DNA from: Gloeophyllum trabeum ATCC 11539
Taxonomy: Eukaryota > Basidiomycota > Agaricomycetes > Gloeophyllales > Gloeophyllaceae
Direction of reading: 5' to 3'
Assembly: GCF_000344685.1 (NCBI RefSeq)
Contig: NW_006920412.1
Span: forward strand, 2,908,537 to 2,972,536
DNA length: 64,000 bases
The position numbers were made by a program, and so were the translations under genes. Numbering within the stretch: position 1 is the first letter of the stretch; the number at the start of each line of letters is the position of its first letter. Below the pieces are notes generated by a model. That model saw only the letters and a list, made by a program, of their open reading frames with translations, was not told where the DNA came from and did not search any database. Shown here one piece after another: positions 12,518-27,063 of the stretch.

Positions 12518-14722
12518 ATGGCGGCCGGACGCTGCAAGGCATGCGACTCGAAGACCATCTTCGACGCCGAGGTCGGCTCGAACATATGTACGTCGTGCGG
12601 CACCCTCGAAGACCCAAGCCAGTCTGTGCTCGCATCGCACTTTGACTTTGCCCGGAATGGCGACTCGACGCGCGACTTTCCCTTGTCTAATGTCAACACG
12701 GACGCTCTCAGGTCTCTGCGGAACAAGAACGGTTGGAACATAGCCGGTAGCACCAAAGAAGTGCGCGAGAACCGAAACATGGTGAGTATCTCCCTCGGAC
12801 CTCCCTGACGTGAACTGAATGGCCGTCCGTGTTCGCAGGTTGCAATGCAGAAGTTCGTGCATTCCGTTGCTGGCTCGCTGGGACACCCCGGACTAGTTCC
12901 GCGCGCCCTCACACTGTTCAACCAGGCGCGAGGAAAAACACCGAAGTTTCGCTGGGGTCACAAGGCCAAGTGCCTCGCGGGGGCTTCTTTGGCTATTGCT
13001 CTCAGAGAATCAAACAAAGCGGATTCGTTACGTGACATCTCGGTAAGTATTGCCTTTGGCGCAGTGCATCTGGCGATAGCCCTAGACGTCCTCAGATTAT
13101 TTACCTTTTCTTTGTTATCAAGGAACTAGGATGATAGACGACATAGCGTCTTGATTAGTTCTCATGAGTAACCCCGGAGCTAGGTGTTCGCTCGCATGAC
13201 GAGGGCCAATGAGTAGAAGGGAGATTGGCGTTGTGAGAGGTCCGTCAGAGTGCTATGGTCCGTTCACCTCGTCTAGGCCTATCGTCCGCTGCAGTGGCTC
13301 TTATGCGTGAGTGAGGAATAGATGCTGATACACTCTTTTCAGTATCTCATTGACGAGCCGCATGCTTCTGTGGCTCGTTCTTTCGTTCACATCTCTCGCA
13401 CCCTGAACCTCCCCATTGCCCCCTCCGATCCGACGCACTACCTCCCCGTTCTCCAGACTCACCTTTTGTCACTTCTCCAATGCCCGCCGGGTTCCGCTTC
13501 GTCATCGACTGCTACAACTTCCACTGCTCTACCCGCCAATCTCATAGAGGCTATCACGCCCTTAATACCTAACCTGACCAGCATAATCAGAACAGCAACT
13601 TCCATTTGCTCTCTTATATACCCCTCATCTGTCGATACCCTCAACCCTTCCCCTACAACCCTCTCCTCCCTCGCCTCCCTCCCCAACCCACCCACAGCAG
13701 TCGCCGCACTAATTCTCTCCCTCGAAGGCGAACTCCAGCGCCCGCTCCCACAACACTCCGTCCTGGCAGATAAACTAGGCGTCCGGGTAGGCGCGGGCAA
13801 AGCTGCAGTGATGCAGCGGTACAAGTTGATCGCGGAAGCAGTGCTCACGGGCGTGGAGAGCGTCCCCTGGCTTACGAAACACGAAAAGCGCAGTGGCGGG
13901 CGGAGTAAAGTCCCCAAGGCCACCGTCGTGGTGCAGGGATTGAAAGACGTGCTGAGGTTCTGGGAAGACATATGGAAAGGCGGGGCGGTGCCGGAGAGGC
14001 CGCAGCTGGAGCTGGAGGAAGATGAAGATTCGGGAGCGTGGAGCGGGGACGAGGCGGAGAGCGTTGGGGCGTCGTCGACGGGGAGTGAGGGCAGTGCGAG
14101 GTCGTTGAGCTCGGTGGATAGCGCTGCGACATCGAGGAAGAGGAAGCGGGGCAGCCGCAAGGTGACGCAGGCTTCGCAGTACCTGCTCAATCCCCTCTCA
14201 ACTTCTGTGCCGCCTTTGCCTGGCTCGTCAGGGGCAGGGATAGCCTCGAACGCTCGTGCGACACTCGGCGTTCCGGATACGTTCTCGCCGGCGCATCTAT
14301 TGACTGCTCACGTATCGTCTCTAAGCGCAGCGCCAACGAGGTTGCAGATCCTCGCAATCGAAAGAGGAGGTGAGGAGGATGTGGGGGATGAAGAGCTGTT
14401 CGAGGACGGCGAGCTAGAGGGGTTTATGAGAACTGAAGAGGAGGTAGAGGTCGCGAGGCGCATGATCATCGATTCGGACGACGAAGACGGAGACCAGTGT
14501 GGTGCAGAAGACGTCCGCAAGAAACGCCGCGCGGACGGCGAAGTCCAGGGGACGAAGAGGATCGATATGGAGCGGCTGGACGCCCTGTTGGCTGATTCGG
14601 GCGAGGAGACACCGTCCTACGGGGAAGCAGGTGTTGAGGAGGTCAGCGAGTGGAGGCCTATGTCCCCAGAAGTGGGTGGATTTGGAGGGGATATAGATGT
14701 CGGTGATAGATATGATTTCTAA
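12518..14722 (+). CDS. TFIIB-related (Brf-like) RNA polymerase transcription factor
   Basis: Three exons: 12518-12781, 12839-13042, 13343-14722, giving 615 residues. The N-terminus is a TFIIB-type zinc ribbon (CKAC at residues 6-9 and CTSC about 15 residues later). It is followed by a cyclin-fold repeat (AMQKFVHSVAGSLGHPGLVPRA .. KAKCLAGASLAIALRES) and a divergent second repeat. The C-terminal half is acidic and low in complexity, with an ELFEDGELEGFMRTEEEVE block that resembles the conserved C-terminal block of Brf1/Brf2 subunits of TFIIIB. The likely role is recruiting RNA polymerase III with TBP. Whether this is the Brf1 orthologue or a Brf2-like paralogue cannot be decided here. Intron 2 (13043-13342, 300 nt) is much longer than the other introns in the window. 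Confidence 0.8.
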
Positions 14723-16557
<1,835 letters not shown>

Positions 16558-16689
16558 ACACTCAGCATTATAATTCACGAGTTTCGATTGCATTGCAGAG
16601 CGTGCGACAGCAAATGGATGCAGGTGAGAGATGATGCGAAACATATAGCAGGAAAGCGCAAAGCAAGCCAGACATTCATCGTGTGATTT

Positions 16690-18410
16690 TCAATCATCCC
16701 CTTCTCCATCGTCGAACCCAAACATGCCTTCGCCCCCTTCAGGGAGTCTCTCGATGATATAACTAGTGGATGGGTTAGAAAGTCTGACTCGACGGCTTCT
16801 TCGATTCCGACGCACTCAATCTCTTCTTTTAGGTCAGCGCAGTATCTGTCCAGCGGCAAGTCAGACTTGTCATGGCCTGCAGCAGTATCCGTCAATATTT
16901 ACAGGTTGGGTTCTGCTATAGAGACTTACCGAAAGGGTTCTCAATCTCATCCGCTATGCCTTCAATACCCATGAACGTGAAGGCTACGACGGTCACTATG
17001 GGTATCATGCTCCAGCCGAGTTCTTTGATCAACGTGAAGGGTAAGGCGAAGAGGTATAACGTCACCGCCTGCTTCAGATGTATGCGGTCTATCAGAGGAT
17101 CAAGCTTCAGTATGATTAAATGAAACAAAGAGCGAAAGCATACACGATACTGGGATTGGCGTGTTCGCAACGCGTTCCATAGCCGTCATCTGGTCTACCA
17201 TGCCTTGCAACCTGCAGTCCGTGTGTCAGCCTCCGCAAGCACCACTTCAAATTAAGATGCCTTACAGCTGATTCAACGCATTCGTACCGGCAGGGCCGAC
17301 GGTCTCCAGATACCCATCCCTCTTGAACCTAAACACCGCCCTTCCAATCTCGTGCGCAATTACCAGGGGGAGCGGTAACGACGCCTCGTCCGCGTACGCG
17401 TGGAACTCGACCGTCTGGTGCGCCTCGGCCAGCAGCGGTGTCTTCGGGGTCACCTTCCCGTCCTTCCGTTTCGGCCTTACGCGCTTCGTCGCGTCCGATC
17501 TCCCCTGGCGCATCGTACCCGGCTTCGACGTCGCCGGGGTAATGGGGCTGGTGGGTGACATCGACGCGCTGAGGGACGTCTCGAGAGAGGCGTACGAGTT
17601 GTTCGCGTGCGTGTACCCCGTCTCGTCGTACCGCGCGAAGCTCGCGGGGAGCACTCCCGAGTAATCCTCCCAGTGAATACCGTCCTCGTCGCGCAGGTAG
17701 TGCTTGACGGCGTAGGCGAAGCTCAGGGCTAGCTTTAGCACGTCAATTTTCTTGCGCCGGAGCTGCGCCGCGGTCAGCGCGACGTGCGGCGTCTTGCCCT
17801 TGGTGGTGTTGATGTAGTCGGGAGGCGGGACTGAGACGTTAACCCAGACGAGCCGGGAGAGATTGCGAATCTAGATGGGTTGCGTGAGAGGGCCTTATGA
17901 GTAGGGGTAAGCATACCTGGCTGGTCATGGTCGCGAAATCCTTCCGGCCCTCGTAGAACCGGTCATAGGAAGTTCTGCGTGACTTCTCTTTAGCTGCGTA
18001 TCACTTTCACATGGACTAAACCACGTACCCGTTTCTACACGTTCATACCTCTGAGCTTCGCGGTCAACTTGTCCTAGTACTGGGACAAGACCTCACCTGA
18101 ATACGAGAATCAGACCCACCTAAGCAAAGACACGTCAGGGCTTGACAGAGAATGCCTTTACTCAACCTTAACATACTACGACAGCGACGACAGGGACCAC
18201 CGAGTTGGTCAGAGTAACGTCGTATCCGCGCTTGAATAGATATGCAATGAGGGTCGCGAATATCGTGACTGTCAAGACTGGTCCGATAATCCTTGTGATG
18301 ATCTAGGTCTCAGTTAGCACAATCCACTTGCAATACGGCGACTCGATAGTGGGACGTACACTCCCTTCGATTCGGAATACATCAGGGAGCCAGGAGTACT
18401 GCGAAACGTG
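16690..18410 (-). CDS. bestrophin/UPF0187-like anion channel (5' end unresolved)
   Basis: Recognisable exons run leftward from WLPDVFRIEGS (about 18398-18360) through IIGPVLTVTIFATLIAYLFK, VVAVVVGLILVFR, TSYDRFYEGRKDF, NLSRLVWVNVSVPPPDY, a variable Ser/Thr-rich loop, and GTNALNQLQGMVDQM. The end holds the conserved ELGWSMIPIVTVVAFTFMG and PFGKSLSDLPLDRYC, then YIIERLPEGGEGMFGFDD and a TGA at 16692-16690. The four hydrophobic segments and the NPFG-DLPLD block define fungal bestrophin-like membrane proteins, which pass chloride or other anions. The first coding exon could not be joined in frame: a candidate ATG exists at about 18492 but the splice phase does not fit. The last intron needs a GTGTGC donor. 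Confidence 0.85.
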
Positions 18411-19007
18411 TCATCTGGGGCAATTTACAAGTACACCTTTCCAAGCATGCCTTCCTCAAGTGTTGTCGCTTTATCCTAGGCGGCTGTTCCATACAGAGTT
18501 CAGTCAGTCGCCCACGAGTTCCTAACTAAGATCCGAACACCTTAGGGAGTACAAGGGTCACGGAGCTCTTGACAGTGCTAGTCATGGCAGTGACAGATCG
18601 TTCGAGTTTCAGTCCACTGGCACTTTGTCGTAAACAACTGTTATTAATGTCGTCAAATGCAAAGCGAGTCCATGAACAGGCAGCGGGCACTCCCTCAAGC
18701 TCAGCGGTGTGGCAGCTTGCAGGGTGGCTGTGGCAAATGCAAGGCGCGCAGATGCCGGTGGCTCAACCCGAACACTCCGATCCGGGGTTGCCGAGATGGT
18801 CGAATGCCACAATGAGGCCCAGGGGATGCTTAGATCGATATGTCGGATTCAATTTCAAGCCAGAAATTCTAAGGAAGCATTTACAGGTCTTTGTGAGTAA
18901 CGATTATCCTACCTGTGAGTACATTGTTAGATAGATACAATCTAGCATTTACTTATCCCAGTCATGATATTGATACATATATAACTCAGAGCAAAGCACG
19001 AGCAATC
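18411..19007. other. intergenic plus unresolved first exon of the bestrophin-like gene
   Basis: Should contain the 5' end and promoter of the leftward bestrophin-like gene and the 3' flank of SCAP. The plus-strand frame 18569-18934 (121 codons) has no recognisable content. Confidence 0.35.
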
Positions 19008-22000
19008 TTAGGCGCTGCCAGGAGCCAGGTTGAAGAGACCAACCGTATTCCCAAACCCAGCTAAACAAAACGTCCGACCCCCTACAACAGGAGATACGCG
19101 CGTGAAAGGCAAACATGACGGCTGCTTCCCCGGCGACCCTTGACCGTCCCCTTCAGCACTACCGTGGCGCTCGAGCGCGGACAAAGGCGAGACCCGCAGG
19201 AGCGCGGACGACGGCTCAAACAACCAGAACTCCCATCTGTCAAGAGTCGCCGGAGACAACCCAGAGCGTGTCTTCGCGCCGGCCGGGTCATGTCGCTTGT
19301 CCTTCGGGTTCGCGGCCGACCGCGGTTTCCGCCGCACACCAACGACGTTCCCATCCGCCACATCCCACCCTCCCCTCTCGCACGTCGTGTCACTCGTCCT
19401 CGTGACCACCGCTTGCTGCCAGTACCGCGACTTCTGGCACTCCAGTCTGGTCTGAGGGCACTCTGCCGGCCCGATATTATGCGCAGCCCCGTTTTCCGCG
19501 CCGTCAAGGGGAACAGCAAGAGTCTCCGGGGCGCGTCGGAGCATATCCTTCTCGGAAGACCTTCGTGAGTGGTGGCCGTGCCCGGAGACGGGGAACAAAG
19601 CATCCTCGCTCATTGACGGCAGGCGTTGGCGCATCGTGTTCGGGGAGGACAAACTTACAATGGACGTTTGGCTGCTACTCCGAGAGCGCCTGCCCAGCAG
19701 AGTATGTCTTGAAGAGGTTTGCGGCCCAGGTGTGCGCGGACATGAACATCGCCTTCCTTCTTCGACAGACGCATATATGCGGTGGAATACAATCAGATGG
19801 CCTACCGATACCGACAGGGAGAAGTTCTCGGGCGGGAGTTCTCCACAAAGCGGACACGTCTTTCGAGGGACGGTTGTCATCCGTAGCTTGCTTATGTCGC
19901 CGTACACATCGTCCAGCACGCAGATGCATTCGCCGCCCGAGGCGTCCCAAACAGAGACCACTCCCGCATACGTCCCGGCAGCGACGATGAGTCTGTTCTG
20001 TCCGCCGATATCCAGGGAGAGAGCATGTACTTGGACGACAGTGTCTTCAGGATTCCCCGCAGACAACGAAGCGAGTAATTTTGGCAAAGACTCGAAGGGC
20101 GACAGATCGTGCAGCTCCAGTATCCCGTCTTCCAAGCAGAAACATACAACGGACGTGTCGCGTGAAGGCAAGGCGATATACATGATCTTCACGACAGCAG
20201 CATGGCCGGAGGTCGGAATCTGCACCGCGTGAGGCCGCATATCTTGATCCCAGACCCACTTCATCGCCACCCTGCTCTCATGGATGACGACCAAGCACGG
20301 TGGATGCTGCCCATTACCAGGCCTCCCACCGGGTCTACTGGGATTCGTGAGGAAGTGGAGCTCTGTGACACCTGCCGCCGGTGTCTCCCCCGCGAACGTT
20401 GGCAGCGACGCAGGCGCCCCTTTTCGGATCGACCAAACGCTCACTTCCCCACTCCCAGTCCCCACTGCGCAATACTCCCCGTGTTCATCAACAGCCAGCG
20501 CCGTCACCGCATGCACCGAACTGCTCGAGCACGCATCCTCGGCCTTATCAAAGCACACCGCGCCCTCCCTCTCGGGATGCCACACCGCAACGCTATTATC
20601 CAGCCCAACAGCCACGACGATCCGCCCGTCCCTACTCGCCGCGAGCAACTCCACATCCGACTCGAACGCCCGCGGCAGGGCCCCAAAGCTCGCATCGACA
20701 TCCGCGAGGCCCTCGTCCTCGCGCTTCCCCTCGTCCACCTCGGGCCCGACGCGGTTGCGCTGCGCCTCGAGCAGCTCCGCGTCCTTAAGCAGGTACAACA
20801 GCAGCCCGTACAGCGCGCCCGTCGTCGCCGCGATGGGCACGACGACGATCTTGAGCAGCCAGACGACCGGCCGGGAGGCGGAGGGGCGCGGGCGGGGCTC
20901 GGGCGTGCCGTCGGGCGTGAGGACGACGATTGTGGGCGACTCGATGCGCAGGTGCACCAGCGGGTCGCCCGCGGGGTTGAGCATGTGCCATATGTTGGAG
21001 GCGGGGGAGTGCGTGTCCGGTTTGGTGTGTGCAACGGCCTTGGCACGGTTCTGCGCGTGCGGGAAGCCCAGCGCGGGTTCTTCGCGCGCGCTGGTGGGAT
21101 AGGTCGCGTAGTAGAGTGTTGCTGTCACCGCGAGGAGCTAAGGGGTATTCAGTCATCCACGTCGATTTCCAACCATCTGGAATGACCGACCAAAACGAGA
21201 CTCAAATTCTTCGTCGCCCGGCCCTTGAGCAGATTATTCGCCGCAACGACCGTCTTCCTCCACCGAGTCGTCGCATGCATCACGGGCGTCGCAGTGCGCG
21301 CTGGGTCGCTCGGCGCCAGGCTCGAATCCTGCCGGAGCAGCTCGTCCAGCTCCAGCCGCTGGATATCGATGCTCAGCACGGTCGTGAAGAACGTATGCAC
21401 CAGGAACCAATGTGCAACGAGTACCACCACGGCGAAGGCGCAGAATTGCCGGATCACGCCGTGCGCGAAGAACGCGATGACGCCGAGGATGGCGTTGTAC
21501 GAGATGGATTTGAGCGTATTGGACGTGCCGGCTTTGCTCAGTCCCTCCGCGATGCGCTCTTTAACGGGGAGGGCGATGGATGTCTTTGCTACGGCGTCGA
21601 CCTGTGAAGTGTTAGTCCTACGTGTCGCTTAATGCATCAACTAGAAAGGGCAGTGACATACAAGACTGAACATGTTCTCTGTACCGATAAATAGAATCAC
21701 GACCGGCAGCATGGCCCTAACACGCACTCATGACGAAACTGAAATTTCCAAATGATTTCGAACTCACCATGGGACCATCGTCACCTTGAAACCCACAATT
21801 GCGCACACGGAAAGACTGGTGATCGTACTGACGAGCATCTCGACGACTCCCGTGAATGCCAAACCGACGACGGAGTGCACCGCGTCGACGCGCCTGATCG
21901 ATCGTGCGAACCAGACTAGGTAGATGAGATATGCGAAGTAGAGGAAGATAGATACGACGTTCGAACGGACACGCGAGGTGGTTTCGTCGTGCTGCGAGAA

Positions 22001-22924
22001 GTGTCATTCTAGCCGACCCCTGCGCGAGGAAGACACTTACTTCGAGCGCAATGAGCGTGGGGCTCTGGAACTCCGGAACTACTTGCGCCTGTCCGTCAGC
22101 AACTGCGTCGGAAACAGCCTGCGTGAACGCGGCGTGCCCGGACATGCTCGTGCAGTCCGTCTCAGGGAAGAAGTAGGTCAGGACGAGCGCCGCGGCATAC
22201 TCAACCTTGGTAGCCGTGTGGGCGTCGAGCTCGCGCCCGGCGAGAACCATGAGCGGGAGCACCGGTATACCCGCGACGCTCGTGTTCTTCGTAAGGCTGA
22301 GGGTCTCGCGGACGTCGGGGTCCGCGCGGATGCGGTCCTCGTCGTGATTCCAGAATGCTGAGGGCGAGATGGTGAGGCACGACCCGTCGGGTGTCTTCAG
22401 GCATGAAAGGCCATGCGCGGGGAGGAGCGCGTGTATCCGTTTCTCTAGTGCGAGTGTTGATAAGAGCACCTGCACATCTAACGCCCCCGCCTCGTCCGGA
22501 CTGTGTACGAGCACCCGCTCGACGCGCAGGGTGCGCTCATTGCCGCATCGCGCTCTCGCGACGGGGTCTTCGATAATCCTGAGCGACTCGAGCCCCGTCC
22601 AGAGGTTGCGGATGTCGCCGTAAGTGTGGTAGCCGGAGCCCTCGACGGAGCGAAAGGAGTCGAGGATGCGCGAAGAAATATGGGCGATGAACTGTGGTTG
22701 GGACGAGGAGTAGATTGCGAGGGCGGGGTAGAAGAGCGAGGTAATGACCACGCAGGAAATGAGGATGACCCGGATCTGGTGTGTCGCGCAGTGTCTGCGC
22801 CCATGCCACACTCAGAACAGCACATGCGCTGTAGTCCCGCAAACACTCACATTCCAAACTGGTGAAAGTAGCGGTGCCCGACCTGGCGCGCCCAGTACAG
22901 CGCCGTAGGACCGATAGAAAACAT
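19008..22924 (-). CDS. SCAP: SCAP homologue: sterol-sensing SREBP cleavage-activating protein
   Basis: Six exons: 22924-22851, 22794-22041, 21991-21768, 21716-21662, 21601-21191, 21137-19008, giving 1215 residues, near the length of animal SCAP. Residues 1-60 hold the first membrane segment (HQIRVILISCVVITSLFYPAL), followed by a luminal loop. The sterol-sensing domain spans roughly 280-480, with LPVVILFIGTENMFSLVDAV, SLPVKERIAEGLS-like sequence and the signature FFTTVLSIDIQRLELDELL. A further membrane span (VVWLLKIVVVPIAATTGALY) precedes a C-terminal WD40 region (LLAASRDGRIVVAVGLDNSVAVW and later repeats). SCAP escorts SREBP from ER to Golgi when sterol is low; in fungi this pathway also senses oxygen. 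The last exon is 2.1 kb, unusual beside the short exons of neighbours. Confidence 0.93.
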
Positions 22925-23312
22925 GCTTTGTCCGAAATTCCGAGGGCTAGCGTTTATGGCCCGGGGATATTGAATATGGAGTTGTAGGTCCGAGTTGGTC
23001 CAGCAAGCGCAAGTAAATAAACAGAAAATTCCAAGCCCAAGAGCATGACAGAACAGCAGCGACCCGCAGCAGAGTTTGTCTACGCCGAGCACATCGGTGC
23101 CACAAAATAAAAGATACTTTGCCCGTCGGCGGAGGGACGTTTCTGCCACACTGCGTGGTGGCCGCAGAACCCCAGCGAAATGGCGCGCTCATCCCGCCGG
23201 CACGCTCGCGTGGCAAATACCCACGTTCCGCCCCGACTTGCCACCTCCGTGTCCGACGTCTTGCACACCTTGGTCAGCGGCGACTCTGTCCGCTTCAACG
23301 TCGTCGAACACC
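22925..23312. promoter_or_regulatory. divergent promoter region, SCAP / PDX1
   Basis: 388 bases separate the start codons of two genes reading apart. Frames on both strands here are untranslated or shadows. I could not identify a sterol regulatory element with confidence. Confidence 0.4.
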
Positions 23313-24465
23313 ATGTCAGTTGCTTCGTCACTGCTGCAGGCGACGCGCCAAATATCCCGTCGAAGATGTACGTATGTGTCTTTCCTGCCCGCAAACCATG
23401 TACGTTTTCTGACGCGGTTCACACAGGTCTGCACTCGAGCGCGGTGCGCGCAGCGATCACCAACTTCCAGATGCCCGCCATGTCACCGACAATGACCGAG
23501 GGCGGGATTGCTAGCTGGAAGGTCAAAGAGGGGGACTCGTTCTCCGCGGGGGACGTCCTTCTCGAAATCGTACGTCTTCCCATCCACCGCGTCTTTGCCT
23601 AATCCAAAGGAAACTCATTATGCTCGCCTAAAGGAAACAGACAAAGCGACCATTGACGTAGAGGCCCAAGACGAGGGCATCATGGGCAAGATTCTCGCAC
23701 CAGACGGCACAAAAGCCATCCCGGTCGGCAAAGTCATCGCGCTCCTCGCCGAAGAGGGCGACGACATCTCCAACCTCGAGCCCCCCAAGGAAGAGTCATC
23801 TTCCCCCCCTCCTCCCAAGCCCCAGGCGCAGAGCCAACCACCCAGCGCGGCGGAGGCGAAGACCCCCGGGCCCTCTGCGCCCCCGCCGGCACCCAAACCC
23901 GCTAAACACATCCCCCTCGACCCTTCCCGCCCGCTCTTCCCCTCCGTGCTGCGTCTCCTCCAGGAGAACGACGTCGACATCAGCAAGGTGAAGGGCACGG
24001 GTGTGCGCGGGATGCTCACTAAGGGAGACGTGCTCGCGTTCCTCGGCAAGGCGTCCAGCCCGACGGGGACGTACAAGGAGGTGCCGGGCTTGCCGGAGCT
24101 GAAGGCCAACAAGGAGAAGTCAGCGAAGGCGGAGGAGGTCAAGGTATGATCTGGTTCTGTTAGCGAAAGGAGATTTTGACTGACACGCGTTTGTAGCCAC
24201 TTGACGGCCCGGCGCTAAGGCGACTCATCGTGTCGAATATGCTCCAGGCGTCCGTCAAGGCTCGTTCAGCAGCAGGTGCGTTTTACCTTCCCATCTCGAC
24301 ATTGCTATGCTGACTGTCCACCCAGCTCCCCCGACTGCCTATGACTTTGAATCCATTATCGCCGATTACATCCCTGTAAAACCGGTTACGGACAAAGCCC
24401 CCATCCCTCCTCCGACCATCAAGCCTAGAGATGCGACTGCACAGTACTTCGACGGATTAATATAG
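23313..24465 (+). CDS. PDX1: pyruvate dehydrogenase complex protein X (E3-binding protein)
   Basis: Five exons: 23313-23367, 23427-23569, 23634-24143, 24197-24275, 24326-24465, giving 308 residues. I chose the ATG at 23313 because it gives a classic presequence (MSVASSLLQATRQISRRR) spliced to ITNFQMPAMSPTMTEGG. The lipoyl domain has the lipoylated Lys in ETDKATIDVEA. A Pro/Ala-rich linker leads to the peripheral subunit-binding domain (LFPSVLRLLQENDVDISKVKGTGVRGMLTKGDVLAF). There is no acyltransferase catalytic domain, which separates this from E2 and fits fungal Pdx1. It tethers E3 dihydrolipoamide dehydrogenase to the E2 core in the mitochondrial matrix. The gene is convergent with NDC80. 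Confidence 0.94.
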
Positions 24466-24774
24466 ATCTAGTACTTCATAGGTTATTTTATGTGATTCCT
24501 CCTGCGAATCTGATACTGTGGGATACTGGGATTGCGATCCGCGTTGTGTCTGCTGTTGCAAAATCCAGGAAATGCCCAAGGGTGGAAGGCATGCGCTGAC
24601 ACCAATGTGTGCAATGAGTCCAGATATAAGGAATAATAATGATACCTCATAATACATCATAGCATACAAGATCACAACCCTAGCAGATCCTGGAGGCAAG
24701 TCAGCAAGTCGAAAAGCCTGCAGGAATGAGAGAATGGGCACCGACCAAAGATACACAAGACCATCCCCTCGTCA

Positions 24775-27063
24775 TCAGTTATTCTCCGCATACACCTTTA
24801 CAGCGTTTAGCCGGCTCTCAACCTCACGCTTGAAAGCGCCGATATCATTGCAGTTCTTGAGGATGACACGGACGGTTTCTTCTTTCAGTCGGTTGACTCG
24901 CTCGACCTGTTCAGCGTATCTGTAGGTAGGTGTGAGAAAAAAGAACATAGTCTGAATGAGTGCAGGGTACTCACTGGATCTGCAGACCCTTCAGGCGTGT
25001 CTGGACTCCGACACCGCTCGAGTATGCAGCCGCCTTCGCTTGGGCAAGGTTCTCTGTCAGCCTGGTTGCCTCCTCGTTACTGATGAATGCTTCCTGTTGC
25101 GCGGCCTGTGCAAATGATGTCAGCATATAATACCGAGGCTGACCAAGGGGAAACTACGAACGTCTCGAATATTATCCGCCTGATCATTCAGGGCGATCAC
25201 CTTCTTCTCCAGCTTCGCAACCTCACCCTCGGTGTCCTCACACTCGCCCGCCTCCATATCCAGCGCGTCCTCCACCGCAATTCTCTCCGTCTCTACCGCC
25301 GCACGCTCCTTCATCTTAATCTCCGCAATCCTATTCAAGTTCGGCTTTATCACCATCCTTACGTCCGGCCTCAGTATATCCGCGGGGCTGCTAGCAGCCG
25401 TGTTGAGCGTCATCCGCAGGTCGACGTTCGGCAGCGGCGGCGGGAGCGGCGGGAAGAGCGCGAGCGAGTCGAGCAGGTTCGTGTACGCGTCCAGGCTCTC
25501 CTCCGCCTCCGCAATGCGGTTCGTTGCGGTCGGCTCAAGGAAGCCGATCGTCTTGTGCGTTTCAGAGAGTTTCTGCCGGAGGTCTTCGAGCGTGCGCTGG
25601 AGGTTCTCGTGCTCGGTGTTCATGCGCATGACTTCTTCAGGGGACAGGTTCTGCGCTTGGAGGACGTCCTGGTAGTGTGCCTCTTCTTGCCGTAGGCGGT
25701 CGAGGTTCTTGACTGTGATACATGCATATTGAGAACATGAATGCGAGGACAGTGACTGCAGGCTTACTTCCAGCGTTAATCTTCTCTTCTTCATCTTTAA
25801 TAGATGCTTCGAGGGCTGCTTTACGCGATTCACGATGCCGCAACATTTCTTGTAGCTTCTTCTCATCCCGCTTGACCGATTCACTGTCGACCAGTAGCTT
25901 CTCTAATGGAGGCTGGAAAACTTTGAAAATAGGTCGGGCCACCAATACGGTAGATACTCACGGCGGAATCTCTTAGCCTCTCGTACTCGTCCTTGATTGC
26001 CTGCAACTGCGCCTTGTAATGATTAAGTTCCTCAAGTACTTTAGCGTTCTTCCTCACTGAAGATCATTGGTCAATATATCAGTAAATGAGTAAAGAACAA
26101 CTCACGATAGTACTCCTCCAAAATTTTATCCTGTTCAGGGAATGTATCCATGCCCTCAAGATACAGCTGATATGTGGTGTCCAGATACTGGAAAGCAAGG
26201 GCGGTATGATGATCTTCTGAATCGAATTGTTCAGGAACATCGTTCGGATCTTGGAGTGTAGGGTCTCCGCTGGATGTATAATGCCATTTCGCCTTGATCT
26301 CTGTCAGAACGAGGAAGAACGGAACAGTGAAACATTGCGATACTGACTTTACATAGCTCTACCAACCAATGTAGAACTCCCAATAATGAAGGCCACGAGT
26401 GCATACTTGCCGGCGCAGCTAACCATTTGGGATCCAGCGCTCCGACAAACGGGTACTGCATGCACTTAAGCGCGGGAATGAACTGCTCCTCCAGCCTCCG
26501 TAACGAGTCGAAAGGGTAGTTGGGATCTAGCTGGCCAATCAAAAACTCGAATATCGCACGAAAGTCCTTTCCTGTTATGCTTGCAAGAGCCTCCCTTGAA
26601 ATCTCGTAGCCGACGGAGTGCAGGAAACCCAGAATTTCTTGTCGCATCTTCGACTGATATGCTTTGTCGCGAAGTGGCCTCGGATCCCTCATCGGTGGTG
26701 CACCCTGCGAGCCGGGAGCAGCGCCCATCCATGTCGAGCCCCTGCGTGCGCTGCTAGATCATGGTGTCAATATAGCGAGCTGTATCAATAGCAAAGCGGA
26801 TACCTGCTTCACTCGGATTCAGCGAGAGGTATAAAGAGTCAAAATGGAGCGTACCTTTTCATGGGTGTACGACCGATCCCCGCCTTCGACACGCTCTGCA
26901 ACAGTGGGTTGACGTTTGTAGATCTGTATATTGACGGCCGAGGGCCTGTGCCCGTTGGCCCGCGCATGGGTGGCCCACCCATCGACATTCGCATGCCATT
27001 GGCAGACTTCTTCATCGCCGACGGCGGCACAGGTATACTGGACTGGCGGTGGTTGTACGACAT
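24775..27063 (-). CDS. NDC80: kinetochore protein Ndc80 (Hec1)
   Basis: The start is MSYNHRQSSIPVPPSAMKK at 27063. The basic, Ser/Pro-rich N-terminal tail contains possible phosphorylation sites and is spliced to SARRGSTWMG and then RDPRPLRDKAYQSKMRQEIL. The calponin-homology domain carries TGKDFRAIFEFLIGQLDPNY, and WPSLLGVLHWLVELCK is diagnostic for Ndc80. The rest (about 26.2-24.8 kb) is long coiled coil over several exons, ending KVYAENN and TGA at 24777-24775. The protein forms the outer-kinetochore Ndc80 complex with Nuf2, Spc24 and Spc25 and binds microtubules. About nine exons; the small internal boundaries were read approximately. The frame appears intact. Confidence 0.93.

Noticed and set aside
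13459..14190. 243-codon frame on the minus strand
   Set aside because: Antisense shadow of the long third exon of the Brf-like gene; no recognisable domain.
20202..21185. 327-codon and 272-codon open frames on the plus strand
   Set aside because: They lie opposite the last SCAP exon, which is G+C-rich at third positions and so opens antisense frames. The translation is Arg/Pro-rich and low in complexity.
23180..23602. Longer N-terminus for PDX1 starting at 23180
   Set aside because: That frame is out of phase with the lipoyl domain after the first intron. The ATG at 23313 gives a good mitochondrial presequence and correct phase.
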